Below the pieces are notes generated by a model that saw nothing but the letters and a program-made list of their open reading frames with translations, did no database searches and was not told the origin of the DNA. A program made the position numbers and the translations under genes. A DNA stretch of 35,065 nucleotides from Porphyromonadaceae bacterium UBA7180 (GTDB taxonomy: Bacteria > Bacteroidota > Bacteroidia > Bacteroidales > Muribaculaceae), in contig DKVK01000073.1 of assembly GCA_002491165.1 (NCBI GenBank), positions 1,433-36,497 of the forward strand, in the 5' to 3' direction. Shown here in pieces: positions 15,031-22,521 of this stretch (position 1 is its first letter; each line of letters begins with the position of its first letter).

Positions 15031-15564
15031 ATGGCACTTATAAAGACAGTAAGAGGATTTACACCCAAGATAGGGAAAGACTGTTTCCTGGCCGACAACT
15101 GCACCATAGTAGGCGACGTGGAGATGGGCGACGAGTGCAGCATCTGGTTCGGAACCGTGCTGCGCGGCGACGTCAACTCCATACGTATCGGCAACCGCGT
15201 CAACATCCAGGACGGCAGCGTGCTTCACACTCTTTACCATAAATCGGTAATCGAAATCGGCAACGATGTCTCCATAGGCCACAACGTGGTTATCCACGGC
15301 GCCAAAATCCACGATTACGCCCTGATAGGAATGGGCGCCATCGTGATGGATGACGCCGAAGTGGGCGAAGGCGCACTCGTGGCCGCCGGATCGGTGGTGC
15401 TGAGCCGCACCAAGATAGGCGCACATGAAATGTGGGCCGGGGCTCCCGCCAAATTCGTGAAAATGGTAGAACCGGAGAAGGCCAAGGAGATGAACATCAA
15501 GATAGCCCACAACTACCTGATGTACTCCCGCTGGTACGACCAACCCGACAAATACTTCGAGTAA
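15031..15564 (+). CDS. Gamma-carbonic anhydrase family protein
   Basis: 177 residues forming a left-handed beta-helix from hexapeptide repeats (VGDVEMGDECSIWFGTVLRGDV, IGNRVNIQDGSVLHTL, IGHNVVIHGAKI). The three zinc histidines expected from the Cam family are present as H66 (VLHTL), H84 and H89 (GHNVVIHG), the last two five residues apart as in the archaeal enzyme. The family contains true carbonic anhydrases and related acyltransferase-like proteins, so activity is probable but not certain. It lies 26 bp downstream of the peptidase gene and is followed by two GC-rich hairpins. Confidence 0.9.
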   Translation: MALIKTVRGFTPKIGKDCFLADNCTIVGDVEMGDECSIWFGTVLRGDVNSIRIGNRVNIQDGSVLHTLYHKSVIEIGNDVSIGHNVVIHGAKIHDYALIGMGAIVMDDAEVGEGALVAAGSVVLSRTKIGAHEMWAGAPAKFVKMVEPEKAKEMNIKIAHNYLMYSRWYDQPDKYFE

Positions 15565-15582
15565 GACAAGAACGGCAATAAA

Positions 15583-15610
15583 CGGTCGGCCCCGGCCGGG
15601 GTGCCGGCCG
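15583..15610 (+). terminator. GC-rich hairpin after the gamma-carbonic anhydrase gene
   Basis: CGGTCGGC (15583-15590) pairs with GCCGGCCG (15603-15610), with one G-T wobble, around a self-complementary CCCGGCCGGG core. It starts 18 bp after the stop. There is no T-tract, so it is at best a weak or factor-assisted terminator. Confidence 0.45.
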
Positions 15611-15630
15611 AAGCACCGAATCTCATCACC

Positions 15631-15659
15631 AGTCCCGGAAGGCCCGGCTTTCCGGGACT
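15631..15659 (+). terminator. Second hairpin after the gamma-carbonic anhydrase gene
   Basis: AGTCCCGGAA (15631-15640) pairs perfectly with TTCCGGGACT (15650-15659). No T-tract follows. The rest of the 15660-15816 gap shows nothing recognisable. Confidence 0.5.
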
Positions 15660-15816
15660 GCCTCGTAAAAGCCCCCGCCTCCCCTCATCCATTCCATCCC
15701 CACACCCGCAACATCAATAGAATAAGCCACATCCCCGACATTAAAACACAAAAACCGCAGTAACGGCGCGAGCAACACCCTTCCGGCAAAAAAATTCTCA
15801 AAAAAGAGAGATAAAA

Positions 15817-15848
15817 TTTTGCCGTTAAAAAAGTTATGACTAATTTTG
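15817..15848 (+). promoter_or_regulatory. Promoter of rpsU
   Basis: TTTTG (15817-15821), 19-bp spacer, TAATTTTG (15841-15848): an exact match to the Bacteroidetes consensus. The predicted leader is about 70 nt. Confidence 0.82.
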
Positions 15849-15923
15849 CACCGCTAAATGCCGCACGAGCCTATCGTGCTGCATCGAGAAAAGAAATTAA
15901 ATTATACAAATTAAATAGCAAAA

Positions 15924-16115
15924 ATGATAATTGTACAAGTAAAAGAAGGCGAAAACATTGAGAAAGCCCTTAAGAAATTCAAACGTAAATTCGAGCGCAC
16001 CGGCATCGTTCGCGAGCTCCGCAGCCGTCAGGCTTTCGAGAAGCCGTCGGTAACGAACCGCAAGAAAATGATGAAAGCAATTTACGTTCAGCAGCTTCGC
16101 CAGGCTGAGCAATAA
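15924..16115 (+). CDS. rpsU: 30S ribosomal protein S21
   Basis: Small basic protein of the 30S platform. 63 residues with the S21 pattern: MIIVQVKEGENIEKALKKFKRKFERTGIVRELRSR followed by a Lys/Arg-rich helix. In Bacteroidetes ribosomes S21, with S6 and S18, helps hide the 16S anti-Shine-Dalgarno sequence. The region just before this ATG is A-rich and shows no Shine-Dalgarno motif. It has its own promoter and a long hairpin after the stop, so it is probably mostly transcribed alone, with the XerC-like gene 318 bp further on. Confidence 0.96.
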   Translation: MIIVQVKEGENIEKALKKFKRKFERTGIVRELRSRQAFEKPSVTNRKKMMKAIYVQQLRQAEQ

Positions 16116-16140
16116 AGACAGCCTCTTCGCGCTACAATTA

Positions 16141-16188
16141 CACAGACTATGGGGATTTAGGGCATTGCCTTAAATCTCAATATCTGTG
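16141..16188 (+). terminator. Long imperfect hairpin after rpsU
   Basis: 23-bp arms (16141-16163 and 16166-16188) with only two mismatches and a few G-T pairs. They start CACAGA, end TCTGTG, and enclose a 3-nt loop. It is followed by TTTATTT. Best read as the rpsU terminator, though the arms are longer than needed. Confidence 0.7.
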
Positions 16189-16433
16189 TTTATTTACCCG
16201 AACGGCTTTCTCCACACCCCTACATTCCACAACAAAGCAAGCACCGCCAAAAAAAACGACAGCTACTACGGCACTCCCGGATTATCAGCATAAGCAGTTC
16301 TAACAGTGCTCCCTGAACGATTGGCGCTTGCCCTTGCCACCCGACCGTCGGCTAAAACTAATACTTTTTTCACCACCGACATCGCGGAGAGCCGCGAAAA
16401 CACTCTTCACGACGCCATATCTTTCTAACAGAA
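16189..16433 (+). other. Gap between the rpsU hairpin and the XerC-like gene
   Basis: No ORF, tRNA or repeat was recognised. A C-rich plus strand carries an imperfect -7-like TACTTTTT near 16363. Nothing else is supportable. Confidence 0.3.
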
Positions 16434-17447
16434 ATGGACGGAATGAACCCTAACAGTTCGGACAGCAACCACATCGGGATGTTCGAAACTTTTTTAACCG
16501 TAGAATGCGGGCGCTCCCCACTGACGGTGCGCGCCTACCTTACCGATGTTCGTGAATTCTCTCTTTTCATCACCGGAGAAAAGCCGGATTCGTTCGACCC
16601 CCTTTCGGTGACGGCCGCCGATGTGCGCCTTTGGATAGCCACCCTCTCGGGCAAAGGGCTCCACACCGCCACGGTGCTCCGCAAGCTGCAGAGTCTCCGG
16701 GCTTTCTTCGCGTTCCTGATGAAACGCGGGCTGATAGAAATCAACCCGGCGGCGTCGATGCACCTGAAAGTGACGCGCAAGGCGTTGCCTAAATACATCC
16801 CGGAAAGCGACATGGAGCGTGTGCTCGCAGCCGAACAGATGTCGGAGGAAAACTCATACCTCGACCTGCTGGAATCGACCATCATCCACCTGCTCTACAC
16901 CTCCGGCATACGCCGCGCCGAGCTCATCGGCCTCTCCGACCGCGACATCAGTACGGCCCGCGCCCAGATGCTTGTCCACGGCAAGGGGGGCAAGGAGCGC
17001 ATCGTGCCCATGGCCGCCGAAACCCTCATGCTCGTGGAGAAATACCGTGCCACGCGCAACGGTCTCTGGCCCGAAAACCCGTCCGGCAAACTCTTTCTTT
17101 ACAAAGGTGCGCCTCTCTCTGACAAGAAGCTCGGCGAGATAGTGCGCGCGGCCCTGAGTTCCGTCCCGCAGGAAAAGAAGACGCCACACGTGCTGCGCCA
17201 CTCCTTCGCCACCGCGATGCTCAACAACGGCGCCGACATCAACACCGTGAAGGAGTTCCTGGGCCACTCGTCGCTCTCCACCACGCAGATTTACACCCAC
17301 GTCACCTTCTCGGAGATGCAGAAAGACTATCTGGCGGCACATCCGCGTGCACGCGACGGAAAAGCAGGAAAACGCGCCGCCGGAGAGGCCGGAAACACCC
17401 CCGGCGACACCCCGGAAGAGAAAAAACTTCCCGACGAGGAAAAATAA
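16434..17447 (+). CDS. xerC: XerC-like tyrosine recombinase
   Basis: 337 residues. An N-terminal SAM-like core-binding domain (about 15-110) is followed by a catalytic domain with all family residues in place: R160 (TSGIRRAEL), K184 (HGKGGKER), H252 and R255 (HVLRHSFAT), H278 (LGHSS) and the nucleophile Y287 (TQIYTH). The match to XerC/XerD suggests resolution of chromosome dimers at dif rather than mobile-element integration; no att sites or element genes are nearby. The product is about 35 residues longer than a usual XerC owing to a charged, low-complexity tail after residue 305. The position between rpsU and hpf agrees with a conserved Bacteroidales arrangement. The ATG at 16443 is a possible alternative start. 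Confidence 0.9.
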   Translation: MDGMNPNSSDSNHIGMFETFLTVECGRSPLTVRAYLTDVREFSLFITGEKPDSFDPLSVTAADVRLWIATLSGKGLHTATVLRKLQSLRAFFAFLMKRGLIEINPAASMHLKVTRKALPKYIPESDMERVLAAEQMSEENSYLDLLESTIIHLLYTSGIRRAELIGLSDRDISTARAQMLVHGKGGKERIVPMAAETLMLVEKYRATRNGLWPENPSGKLFLYKGAPLSDKKLGEIVRAALSSVPQEKKTPHVLRHSFATAMLNNGADINTVKEFLGHSSLSTTQIYTHVTFSEMQKDYLAAHPRARDGKAGKRAAGEAGNTPGDTPEEKKLPDEEK

Positions 17448-17483
17448 TCGTCAGAAAATAGGAATTATTCCGCAAAAATTGTT

Positions 17484-17491
17484 TATCTTTG
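17484..17491 (+). promoter_or_regulatory. -7 box for hpf
   Basis: TATCTTTG matches TAnnTTTG, about 83 bp upstream of the hpf ATG. No TTG lies at the right distance upstream. It allows hpf to be expressed separately from the recombinase gene. Confidence 0.5.
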
Positions 17492-17573
17492 CAAACGGAA
17501 AGCTCTCCAAGCATCCCGGACAGGATGCTCTTTCTGAAGGAATCCTATTTCGTATTACCTAAAACTCAGAAGT

Positions 17574-17867
17574 ATGGAAGTTAACATTAAAGCCCTTCAT
17601 TTCGACATTACCGACAAGCTCGTGGCGTTCATCAACAAGAAAATCGATAAGTTGACACGCCGTTACGAGGCCGTGACCGGTGTCGATGTTACCCTCAAAG
17701 TCGTAAAACCCGAAACCGCCATGAACAAGGAGGCCGGAGTGCAGCTCAACGTCCCCGGCAACGAGAATCTCTTTGCCTCCAAAACAGCCGACTCTTTCGA
17801 GGAGGCCATCGACCTCTGCCTCGACGCCCTTGAGAAACAGCTTTCGCGTCTCAAAGAGAAGAAATAA
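17574..17867 (+). CDS. hpf: Ribosome hibernation promoting factor (short form)
   Basis: 97 residues of the HPF/RaiA (S30AE) family, which bind the 30S decoding channel in stationary phase and block tRNA and mRNA binding. Typical beginning (MEVNIKALHFDITDKLVAFINKKIDKL) and the VDVTLKVVKPE and ASKTADSFEEAIDLCLDALEKQLSRLKEK segments are present. Only the N-terminal domain is present, so it is a short HPF without the dimerisation tail of long HPF. A strong hairpin at 17959-17988 closes the unit. Confidence 0.93.
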   Translation: MEVNIKALHFDITDKLVAFINKKIDKLTRRYEAVTGVDVTLKVVKPETAMNKEAGVQLNVPGNENLFASKTADSFEEAIDLCLDALEKQLSRLKEKK

Positions 17868-17958
17868 ACCGACCACACGGCAGCCACGCGCCGCAACGGA
17901 ACCATAAGCCTCCGGCCGCGCGCCGCCGCCTAAAAACAAATTTATCCGCCATTTTACT

Positions 17959-17988
17959 CGAGGGAGCGTACGGACGTGCGCACCCTCG
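17959..17988 (+). terminator. Terminator after hpf
   Basis: CGAGGG-A-GCGTAC (17959-17971) pairs with GTGCGC-A-CCCTCG (17976-17988), giving 12 pairs with one A-A mismatch and a GGAC loop, followed by TTTAT. It separates hpf from the sugar-nucleotide genes. Confidence 0.65.
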
Positions 17989-18021
17989 TTTATGCGGAAA
18001 AGGAGAACCGCCCCCTACTTC

Positions 18022-18465
18022 ATGAACTTGCAAAACAAAGTCAGGATAATAGAGTTTCCGAAGATCTGCGACCCGCGCGGCAACCTCTCGTTCGTAGAGG
18101 GAGGGCGCCATGTGCCCTTCCCCATACGCCGCGTATTCTTCATTTACGACGTCCCGGGCGGCGAAACCCGCGGCGGACATGCCCACCGCACCTGTCAGGA
18201 AGTCGTCACCGCCGTCAGCGGCAGCTTCGACCTCATCATCACCGACGGCCGCGAGCAGGTGCTCGTCCACATGAACCGCGCCAACATGGGCGTCCTCGTC
18301 CCCGCCGGAGCCTGGATCACTATGCCCAACTTCACCACCGGAACAGTACTGATGTGCATAGCCTCGGAGGAATACGAGGAGGAAGACTATATCCGCGACT
18401 ACGACGAATACCTCCGCTACGTTCAGGCGCTCCCCGAGGGTGAACGCCCCGTCGTGGCGCTGTGA
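18022..18465 (+). CDS. fdtA: dTDP-4-dehydro-6-deoxyglucose 3,4-ketoisomerase family (FdtA/WxcM-like)
   Basis: 147 residues from the ATG at 18022. An in-frame ATG at 17992 would add ten residues but lies 4 bp after the hpf hairpin. A single-domain cupin with the family's histidine pair in GGHAHRTCQE (H53 and H55), an N-terminal DPRGNLSFVEG segment and a C-terminal SEEYEEEDYIRDYDEY segment. FdtA converts dTDP-4-oxo-6-deoxyglucose to the 3-oxo galacto isomer, the step before amination by FdtB. The stop is 63 bp before the aminotransferase start, supporting joint function. Product stereochemistry (galacto versus gluco) cannot be read from sequence. Confidence 0.85.
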   Translation: MNLQNKVRIIEFPKICDPRGNLSFVEGGRHVPFPIRRVFFIYDVPGGETRGGHAHRTCQEVVTAVSGSFDLIITDGREQVLVHMNRANMGVLVPAGAWITMPNFTTGTVLMCIASEEYEEEDYIRDYDEYLRYVQALPEGERPVVAL

Positions 18466-18528
18466 CGACGCGCCGGGAATCTGCCCCCGAAACCGCGGAC
18501 CCCGGGCCACTGCCGACTCTTCCGAATC

Positions 18529-19644
18529 ATGAAACAGTATCCTTTCCAACCACTGAAAGAAATAAACCGGCCGATGCTTCCCGAGTTGCGGGAAGCCGCC
18601 TGCCGTGTGCTTGAAAGCGGCCGATACCTTTCGGGACCCGAAACGGAATCCTTCGAGCGCGAGCTCGCGCGGCTATGCGGTGCCTCCGGTGCCGTAGGAA
18701 CGGGAAACGGCCTCGACGCCCTGCGCCTCATCATGCGCGGATACATGGAGCTCGGACGCCTCGCCCCCGGCGACGAAATTATCGCGGCCGGAAACACTTT
18801 CATCGCCACTATCCTCCCCGCCACCGAGCTGGGACTTGAAGTAAGGCTGATAGACCCTGACGAAACCACACATTGCATAGACCTGCACGAGGCTGAAAAC
18901 CACACCACCGACCGCACGCGCCTCATAGCGCTGACCCACCTTTACGGCAACCCGTCGTGGGATTTCGAGGCCGCCGCACGTCTGCGACGCCGCGGCATCA
19001 TCCTGCTGGAAGACAACGCACAGGCCATTGGTGCCACCGTGGCCGGACATCCCACCGGCAGCCTCGGCGACGCCGCCGCCTTCTCCTTCTATCCCGGCAA
19101 AAACATCGGCGCACAAGGCGACGCCGGCGCCGTCTGTTCCTCCGATGCGGAGCTGCTGCGCGTTATCCGCGCCCTCCACAACTACGGGTCGGAAGAAAAA
19201 TACCATTCGCGGTACACCGGTTACAACTCGCGCATCGACGAGCTTCAGGCCGCCATGCTGCGCGTAAAGCTGCGCCATCTGCCCCAAATCACCGCCGCGC
19301 GAAACGCCACCGCGCGCGCCTACTCCGAAAGCATCTGCAATCCGCACGTCTCCGCTCCGGCATGGCTCGACGGCTGCACCCAGGTGTGGCACCAATACGT
19401 GGTACGCTCCCCGCACCGCGACGAGCTGCAGAAGCATCTTGCCCTCAACGGCGTGGACACGCTGGTGCATTACCCCATCCCGCCCCACCGGCAGGAATGC
19501 TACCGCGGTGTGCTCGACCACCTCTCGCTCCCCCTCACGGAACGGCTGGCCAACGAGGTGTTGAGCCTCCCGATAGCCGGGACACGACCTGACGAAGCCC
19601 GCGAGATTGCCCTCATTATCAATAACTTCAAACCAAAATCTTGA
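18529..19644 (+). CDS. fdtB: DegT/DnrJ/EryC1/StrS sugar aminotransferase (FdtB-like)
   Basis: 371 residues of the PLP-dependent sugar aminotransferase family. Landmarks are GNGLDALRL (phosphate cup), AAGNTFIAT, LTHLYGNP, EDNAQAIGA (D162 to the PLP nitrogen) and SFYPGKNIGAQGDAGAV with the PLP lysine K191. Next to an FdtA-type isomerase it most likely makes a dTDP-3-amino-3,6-dideoxyhexose, a precursor for surface glycan. An FdtC acetyltransferase and the rmlA/rmlB genes are not in the window and must be elsewhere if the pathway is complete. The stop at 19644 is 2 bp before the mltG ATG. Confidence 0.87.
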   Translation: MKQYPFQPLKEINRPMLPELREAACRVLESGRYLSGPETESFERELARLCGASGAVGTGNGLDALRLIMRGYMELGRLAPGDEIIAAGNTFIATILPATELGLEVRLIDPDETTHCIDLHEAENHTTDRTRLIALTHLYGNPSWDFEAAARLRRRGIILLEDNAQAIGATVAGHPTGSLGDAAAFSFYPGKNIGAQGDAGAVCSSDAELLRVIRALHNYGSEEKYHSRYTGYNSRIDELQAAMLRVKLRHLPQITAARNATARAYSESICNPHVSAPAWLDGCTQVWHQYVVRSPHRDELQKHLALNGVDTLVHYPIPPHRQECYRGVLDHLSLPLTERLANEVLSLPIAGTRPDEAREIALIINNFKPKS

Positions 19645-19646
19645 CA

Positions 19647-20744
19647 ATGGCCCAGCCCATTCCAAGCACCCGCCGCGGCAAGTTGCCCACCAAAAACTAT
19701 GTGCCGCAAAAGAAACATCAGAAGAAACGCCGTCGCCGCCTGCTGTGGGTCATCCTCGCCTGCGTGGCGGTGCTGATTGCCATTCCTGCCGCAGTCTCCC
19801 TCCCCTACCTCATGCCCGGCGCGCGGCAAGAAAAGGTGATACGCATCCCCGACGGCGCCGACCGCAACATGCTCTCCGACACCCTGACGCGCTACTTCGG
19901 ACAAACCTTCGCCGACAAGGTGACCGCCATAGTGCCCGTAGATGACGACGGGCACCTGAAACGCACCGGTGCCTATCTCATAACCAAAGGGATGTCGCCG
20001 CTGCGGGCCGCCTACAGGATAACGCGTGGAGCCCAGCAGCCCGTGCGCCTGACCATCAACGGTTTCCGCAACGCCGACCAGATGCTCCGGCGCATAGCCA
20101 TGAAAACCTCCGCCGACGCCAAGACGCTCCGCGAAATCCTATATTCCGAAGATTTCCTCAAGGGCCACAAAGTGACCCGCGAACAGGCACTCGGCCTCTT
20201 CATCGACGACACCTACGAGGTATATTACAACGCCTCGCCCGAAGAAATTCTACAAAAACTCACCGGCCAATACGATGACGTGTGGGACTCCTCGCGCCGC
20301 AAAAAAGCCGAAGCACTCGGCCTCACCCCCGAACAGGTGATGATAATAGCCTCGATTGTCGACGAAGAGAGCAACAAGCTCGATGAAAAAGGAAAAATCG
20401 GCCGCCTCTACATCAACCGTTTCAAGAAAGGGATGAAACTGCAGGCCGACCCCACAGTGCGCTTCGCCCTGGGCGACTTCAGCATCCGCCGCGTGCTGGG
20501 AAAACACACGCAGGTCGATTCCCCCTATAATACGTATAAGGTGGAAGGGTTGCCGCCGGGTCCTATACGCACCGTCGCCGTAACCACCATCGATGCCGTG
20601 CTCGACTCGCAGCCCAGCGACTACCTCTACATGTGTGCCAAGGAAGACTTCTCCGGCTATCACAACTTCGCCACCAACTACGAGGAGCATCAGGCCAACG
20701 CCCGCCGCTACCAGAACGCCCTCAACGCCCGCGGCATCAAATAA
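19647..20744 (+). CDS. mltG: Endolytic murein transglycosylase
   Basis: 365 residues. A Lys/Arg-rich cytoplasmic start (residues 1-32) is followed by one membrane segment (about 33-55) and a periplasmic YceG domain. The family motif IASIVDEESN lies at about 234-243, with acidic residues at the catalytic position, followed by YINRFKKGMKLQADPTV and VDSPYNTYKVEGLPPGPI. MltG cleaves nascent glycan strands in the membrane and sets their length. The ATG at 19647 was chosen over the in-frame TTG at 19641, which overlaps the fdtB stop. The 2-bp gap implies translation coupled to the aminotransferase gene. Confidence 0.92.
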   Translation: MAQPIPSTRRGKLPTKNYVPQKKHQKKRRRRLLWVILACVAVLIAIPAAVSLPYLMPGARQEKVIRIPDGADRNMLSDTLTRYFGQTFADKVTAIVPVDDDGHLKRTGAYLITKGMSPLRAAYRITRGAQQPVRLTINGFRNADQMLRRIAMKTSADAKTLREILYSEDFLKGHKVTREQALGLFIDDTYEVYYNASPEEILQKLTGQYDDVWDSSRRKKAEALGLTPEQVMIIASIVDEESNKLDEKGKIGRLYINRFKKGMKLQADPTVRFALGDFSIRRVLGKHTQVDSPYNTYKVEGLPPGPIRTVAVTTIDAVLDSQPSDYLYMCAKEDFSGYHNFATNYEEHQANARRYQNALNARGIK

Positions 20745-20884
20745 CCCTCCACATCCATTCTTGCCGCAGTTATACTTTTTGGGGACGCGGTTGCGCCTTC
20801 TATTAATCATTGCCGTAAACCTTCCCCTCATTCTCTGCGTTCTTACTGTCAAAGACGCAGTGGTATAATTTTAATTCCTTTACT

Positions 20885-21094
20885 ATGACTATATTGGCAC
20901 AATACGGGAACATGCGGGACGCCTCCATCGTGGAGGGGATGCTCCGCGCCAACGGCATCCGCTGCCGTGTTATCGGCAATGCCCTCGACTCCATCTTCCC
21001 AGCCCCAGGGGCCGGTACCGGCCCCGTTGACCTCTACGTGGATTCTTCGCAACTGCAAGAAGCTCAGAAACTTCTTGACGAACACGGCGAGTGA
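20885..21094 (+). CDS. DUF2007 domain protein
   Basis: 69 residues. The whole protein matches the small DUF2007 (putative signal-transducing) family: LAQYGNMRDASIVEGMLRANGIRCRV at the start, then GPVDLYVDSSQLQEAQKLLDEHGE. The fold is a ferredoxin-like alpha-beta domain in the family; function is unknown. It is 140 bp from mltG and 91 bp from the DUF4421 gene, which has its own promoter. No signal peptide. Confidence 0.8.
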   Translation: MTILAQYGNMRDASIVEGMLRANGIRCRVIGNALDSIFPAPGAGTGPVDLYVDSSQLQEAQKLLDEHGE

Positions 21095-21129
21095 GCACAT
21101 ACCCGGTATTTTCGGAATCTGTAAAAATA

Positions 21130-21161
21130 TTTGCGGACTCCGATTTTTTTGTCTAATTTTG
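21130..21161 (+). promoter_or_regulatory. Promoter of the DUF4421 gene
   Basis: TTTG (21130-21133), exactly 20 bp, then TAATTTTG (21154-21161), a full match to the Bacteroidetes consensus. The predicted leader is only about 20 nt. Confidence 0.82.
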
Positions 21162-21185
21162 CCGACTGATTTTTATCAGGGTATT

Positions 21186-22358
21186 ATGATACGTCGGTTC
21201 ATCATATTGATTCTTCTGTTGTCTGTTTGCCTCGGTCTCAACGCGCAATCAGACAGCATCGCCTTGACCCTCGGTCAAGAGCTGCCGACGGTGCAGGGAG
21301 AGCAGGCTCCCTCCGAAAACTCCGTCACCGCCGATACAACCGGAACTGCCGCCAAAGGCGCCGGATGGTTGCGGCAACTGGCCGACTCGCATTTCAATTT
21401 CAAGGATACAACCATTAGTTACCCCAAATTCGTGGGTTTCCTCGTGGACGTCTACAATTGGGGCGACGAGTTCTTCAACGGCACCGACCCGGAGTATGTG
21501 CAAGGCACCGGCCGCCGCTGGAAAGTGCTTCTCAAGAACGACAACTGGCTGGACAGCTACCTGATGGACTTCGACCACATGAACATGCGCATGATGTCGG
21601 ACATATATATGGGAGCCGGCGTATACGTGCAATACATGGCCGTCAGCGTGGGATATATGCTCGATATGTCGAACATCATCGGCAACAAACCCATGAACCA
21701 CAAAAAGCTGGAGTTCGGCTTCAACTGCCAGCGCTTCAACGTGGAAGCCTTCTACAACGAAAACACCGGCGGCACATACCTGCGCTCCTTCGGCGACTAC
21801 AAGGGGGGGCGTCTGATACGCAAGGAGTTTCCCGGCCTCAAGCTGAAGCAATACGGCATCCACGGCTACTACTTCTTCAACAACCGCGAATACAGCAACG
21901 GAGCGGCATACAGCTATTCGCGTATTCAGAAACGGAGCGCCGGCAGCTTCATCCTCGGATTCGGTTACTCCAACCTCGACATCAACCTCGACTTCCGCAC
22001 TCTCCCCTACCCGCTGAAGCTATTCATGAAGATACCCATCCAACCCTACGTCTTCCACTACGACACATACAACCTGCTCATCGGTTACGGTTACAACTGG
22101 GTGTTCAAGCGCAATTTCCTGTTCAACATCACGGCTCTCCCCACCATCGGCATCAACTACACGCGCGAGGACTCGAGCGAGGCCTTCCTCCGACAGATAG
22201 CCCTCGGCGCCAAAGGACGCATCGCGTTGGTTTACAACTACAAAGACTTCTTCTTCAGCATCAACGGCCGCTTCGACGGCAACCTCTACCGCAGCAACCA
22301 CTACGCACTGTTCAGCTCCATAGAAGACTTCGGCGCCGTAATAGGCCTCCGCTTCTGA
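21186..22358 (+). CDS. DUF4421 family outer-membrane protein
   Basis: 390 residues from the ATG at 21186, which begins a clean signal peptide (MIRRFIILILLLSVCLGLNAQ). The open frame extends upstream to 20967, but that part overlaps the DUF2007 gene and lies before the promoter. The body alternates hydrophobic and aromatic strands with short turns (YLMDFDHMNMRMMSDIYMG, FNCQRFNVEAFYNENTGGTY, LFSSIEDFGAVIGLRF) and ends in a phenylalanine, as expected for a beta-barrel. It resembles the Bacteroidales DUF4421 family; function is unknown. It converges with comF. Confidence 0.82.
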   Translation: MIRRFIILILLLSVCLGLNAQSDSIALTLGQELPTVQGEQAPSENSVTADTTGTAAKGAGWLRQLADSHFNFKDTTISYPKFVGFLVDVYNWGDEFFNGTDPEYVQGTGRRWKVLLKNDNWLDSYLMDFDHMNMRMMSDIYMGAGVYVQYMAVSVGYMLDMSNIIGNKPMNHKKLEFGFNCQRFNVEAFYNENTGGTYLRSFGDYKGGRLIRKEFPGLKLKQYGIHGYYFFNNREYSNGAAYSYSRIQKRSAGSFILGFGYSNLDINLDFRTLPYPLKLFMKIPIQPYVFHYDTYNLLIGYGYNWVFKRNFLFNITALPTIGINYTREDSSEAFLRQIALGAKGRIALVYNYKDFFFSINGRFDGNLYRSNHYALFSSIEDFGAVIGLRF

Positions 22359-22454
22359 CCAACCCCTCGCTTTTCCACCTATTTCTTCCTGACCAGTTGC
22401 CAGCACTGCTATTTTAGCAATACGAGATAGACTTTCTGTGGCACACAAATACGA

Positions 22455-22480
22455 CAAATTTCGCAAAACCGCAAAATTTG
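22455..22480. terminator. Inverted repeat between convergent DUF4421 and comF genes
   Basis: CAAATTT (22455-22461) and AAATTTG (22474-22480) pair, with two further pairs inside around AAAACC. An ACAATTTTTTC stretch follows on the plus strand. It may terminate transcription from either side; the stem is weak. Confidence 0.35.
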
Positions 22481-22521
22481 ACTCACAATTTTTTCACAAG
22501 GGAACCTCTTTAGCTTTTGCG

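Noticed and set aside
16116..16433. tRNA genes near rpsU or hpf, as expected from some Bacteroidales gene orders
   Set aside because: No T-arm GGTTCGA-type motif with matching acceptor arms was found in this or the 17868-18021 gap.
16434..17447. Integrase of a mobile element
   Set aside because: Sequence and location fit housekeeping XerC; no element genes, att-like repeats or composition change nearby.
19641..19646. TTG start for mltG
   Set aside because: It overlaps the fdtB stop; the ATG two codons later is the ordinary choice.
20967..21185. Upstream extension of the DUF4421 frame
   Set aside because: It overlaps the DUF2007 gene and lies before the consensus promoter. The ATG at 21186 starts an ideal signal peptide.
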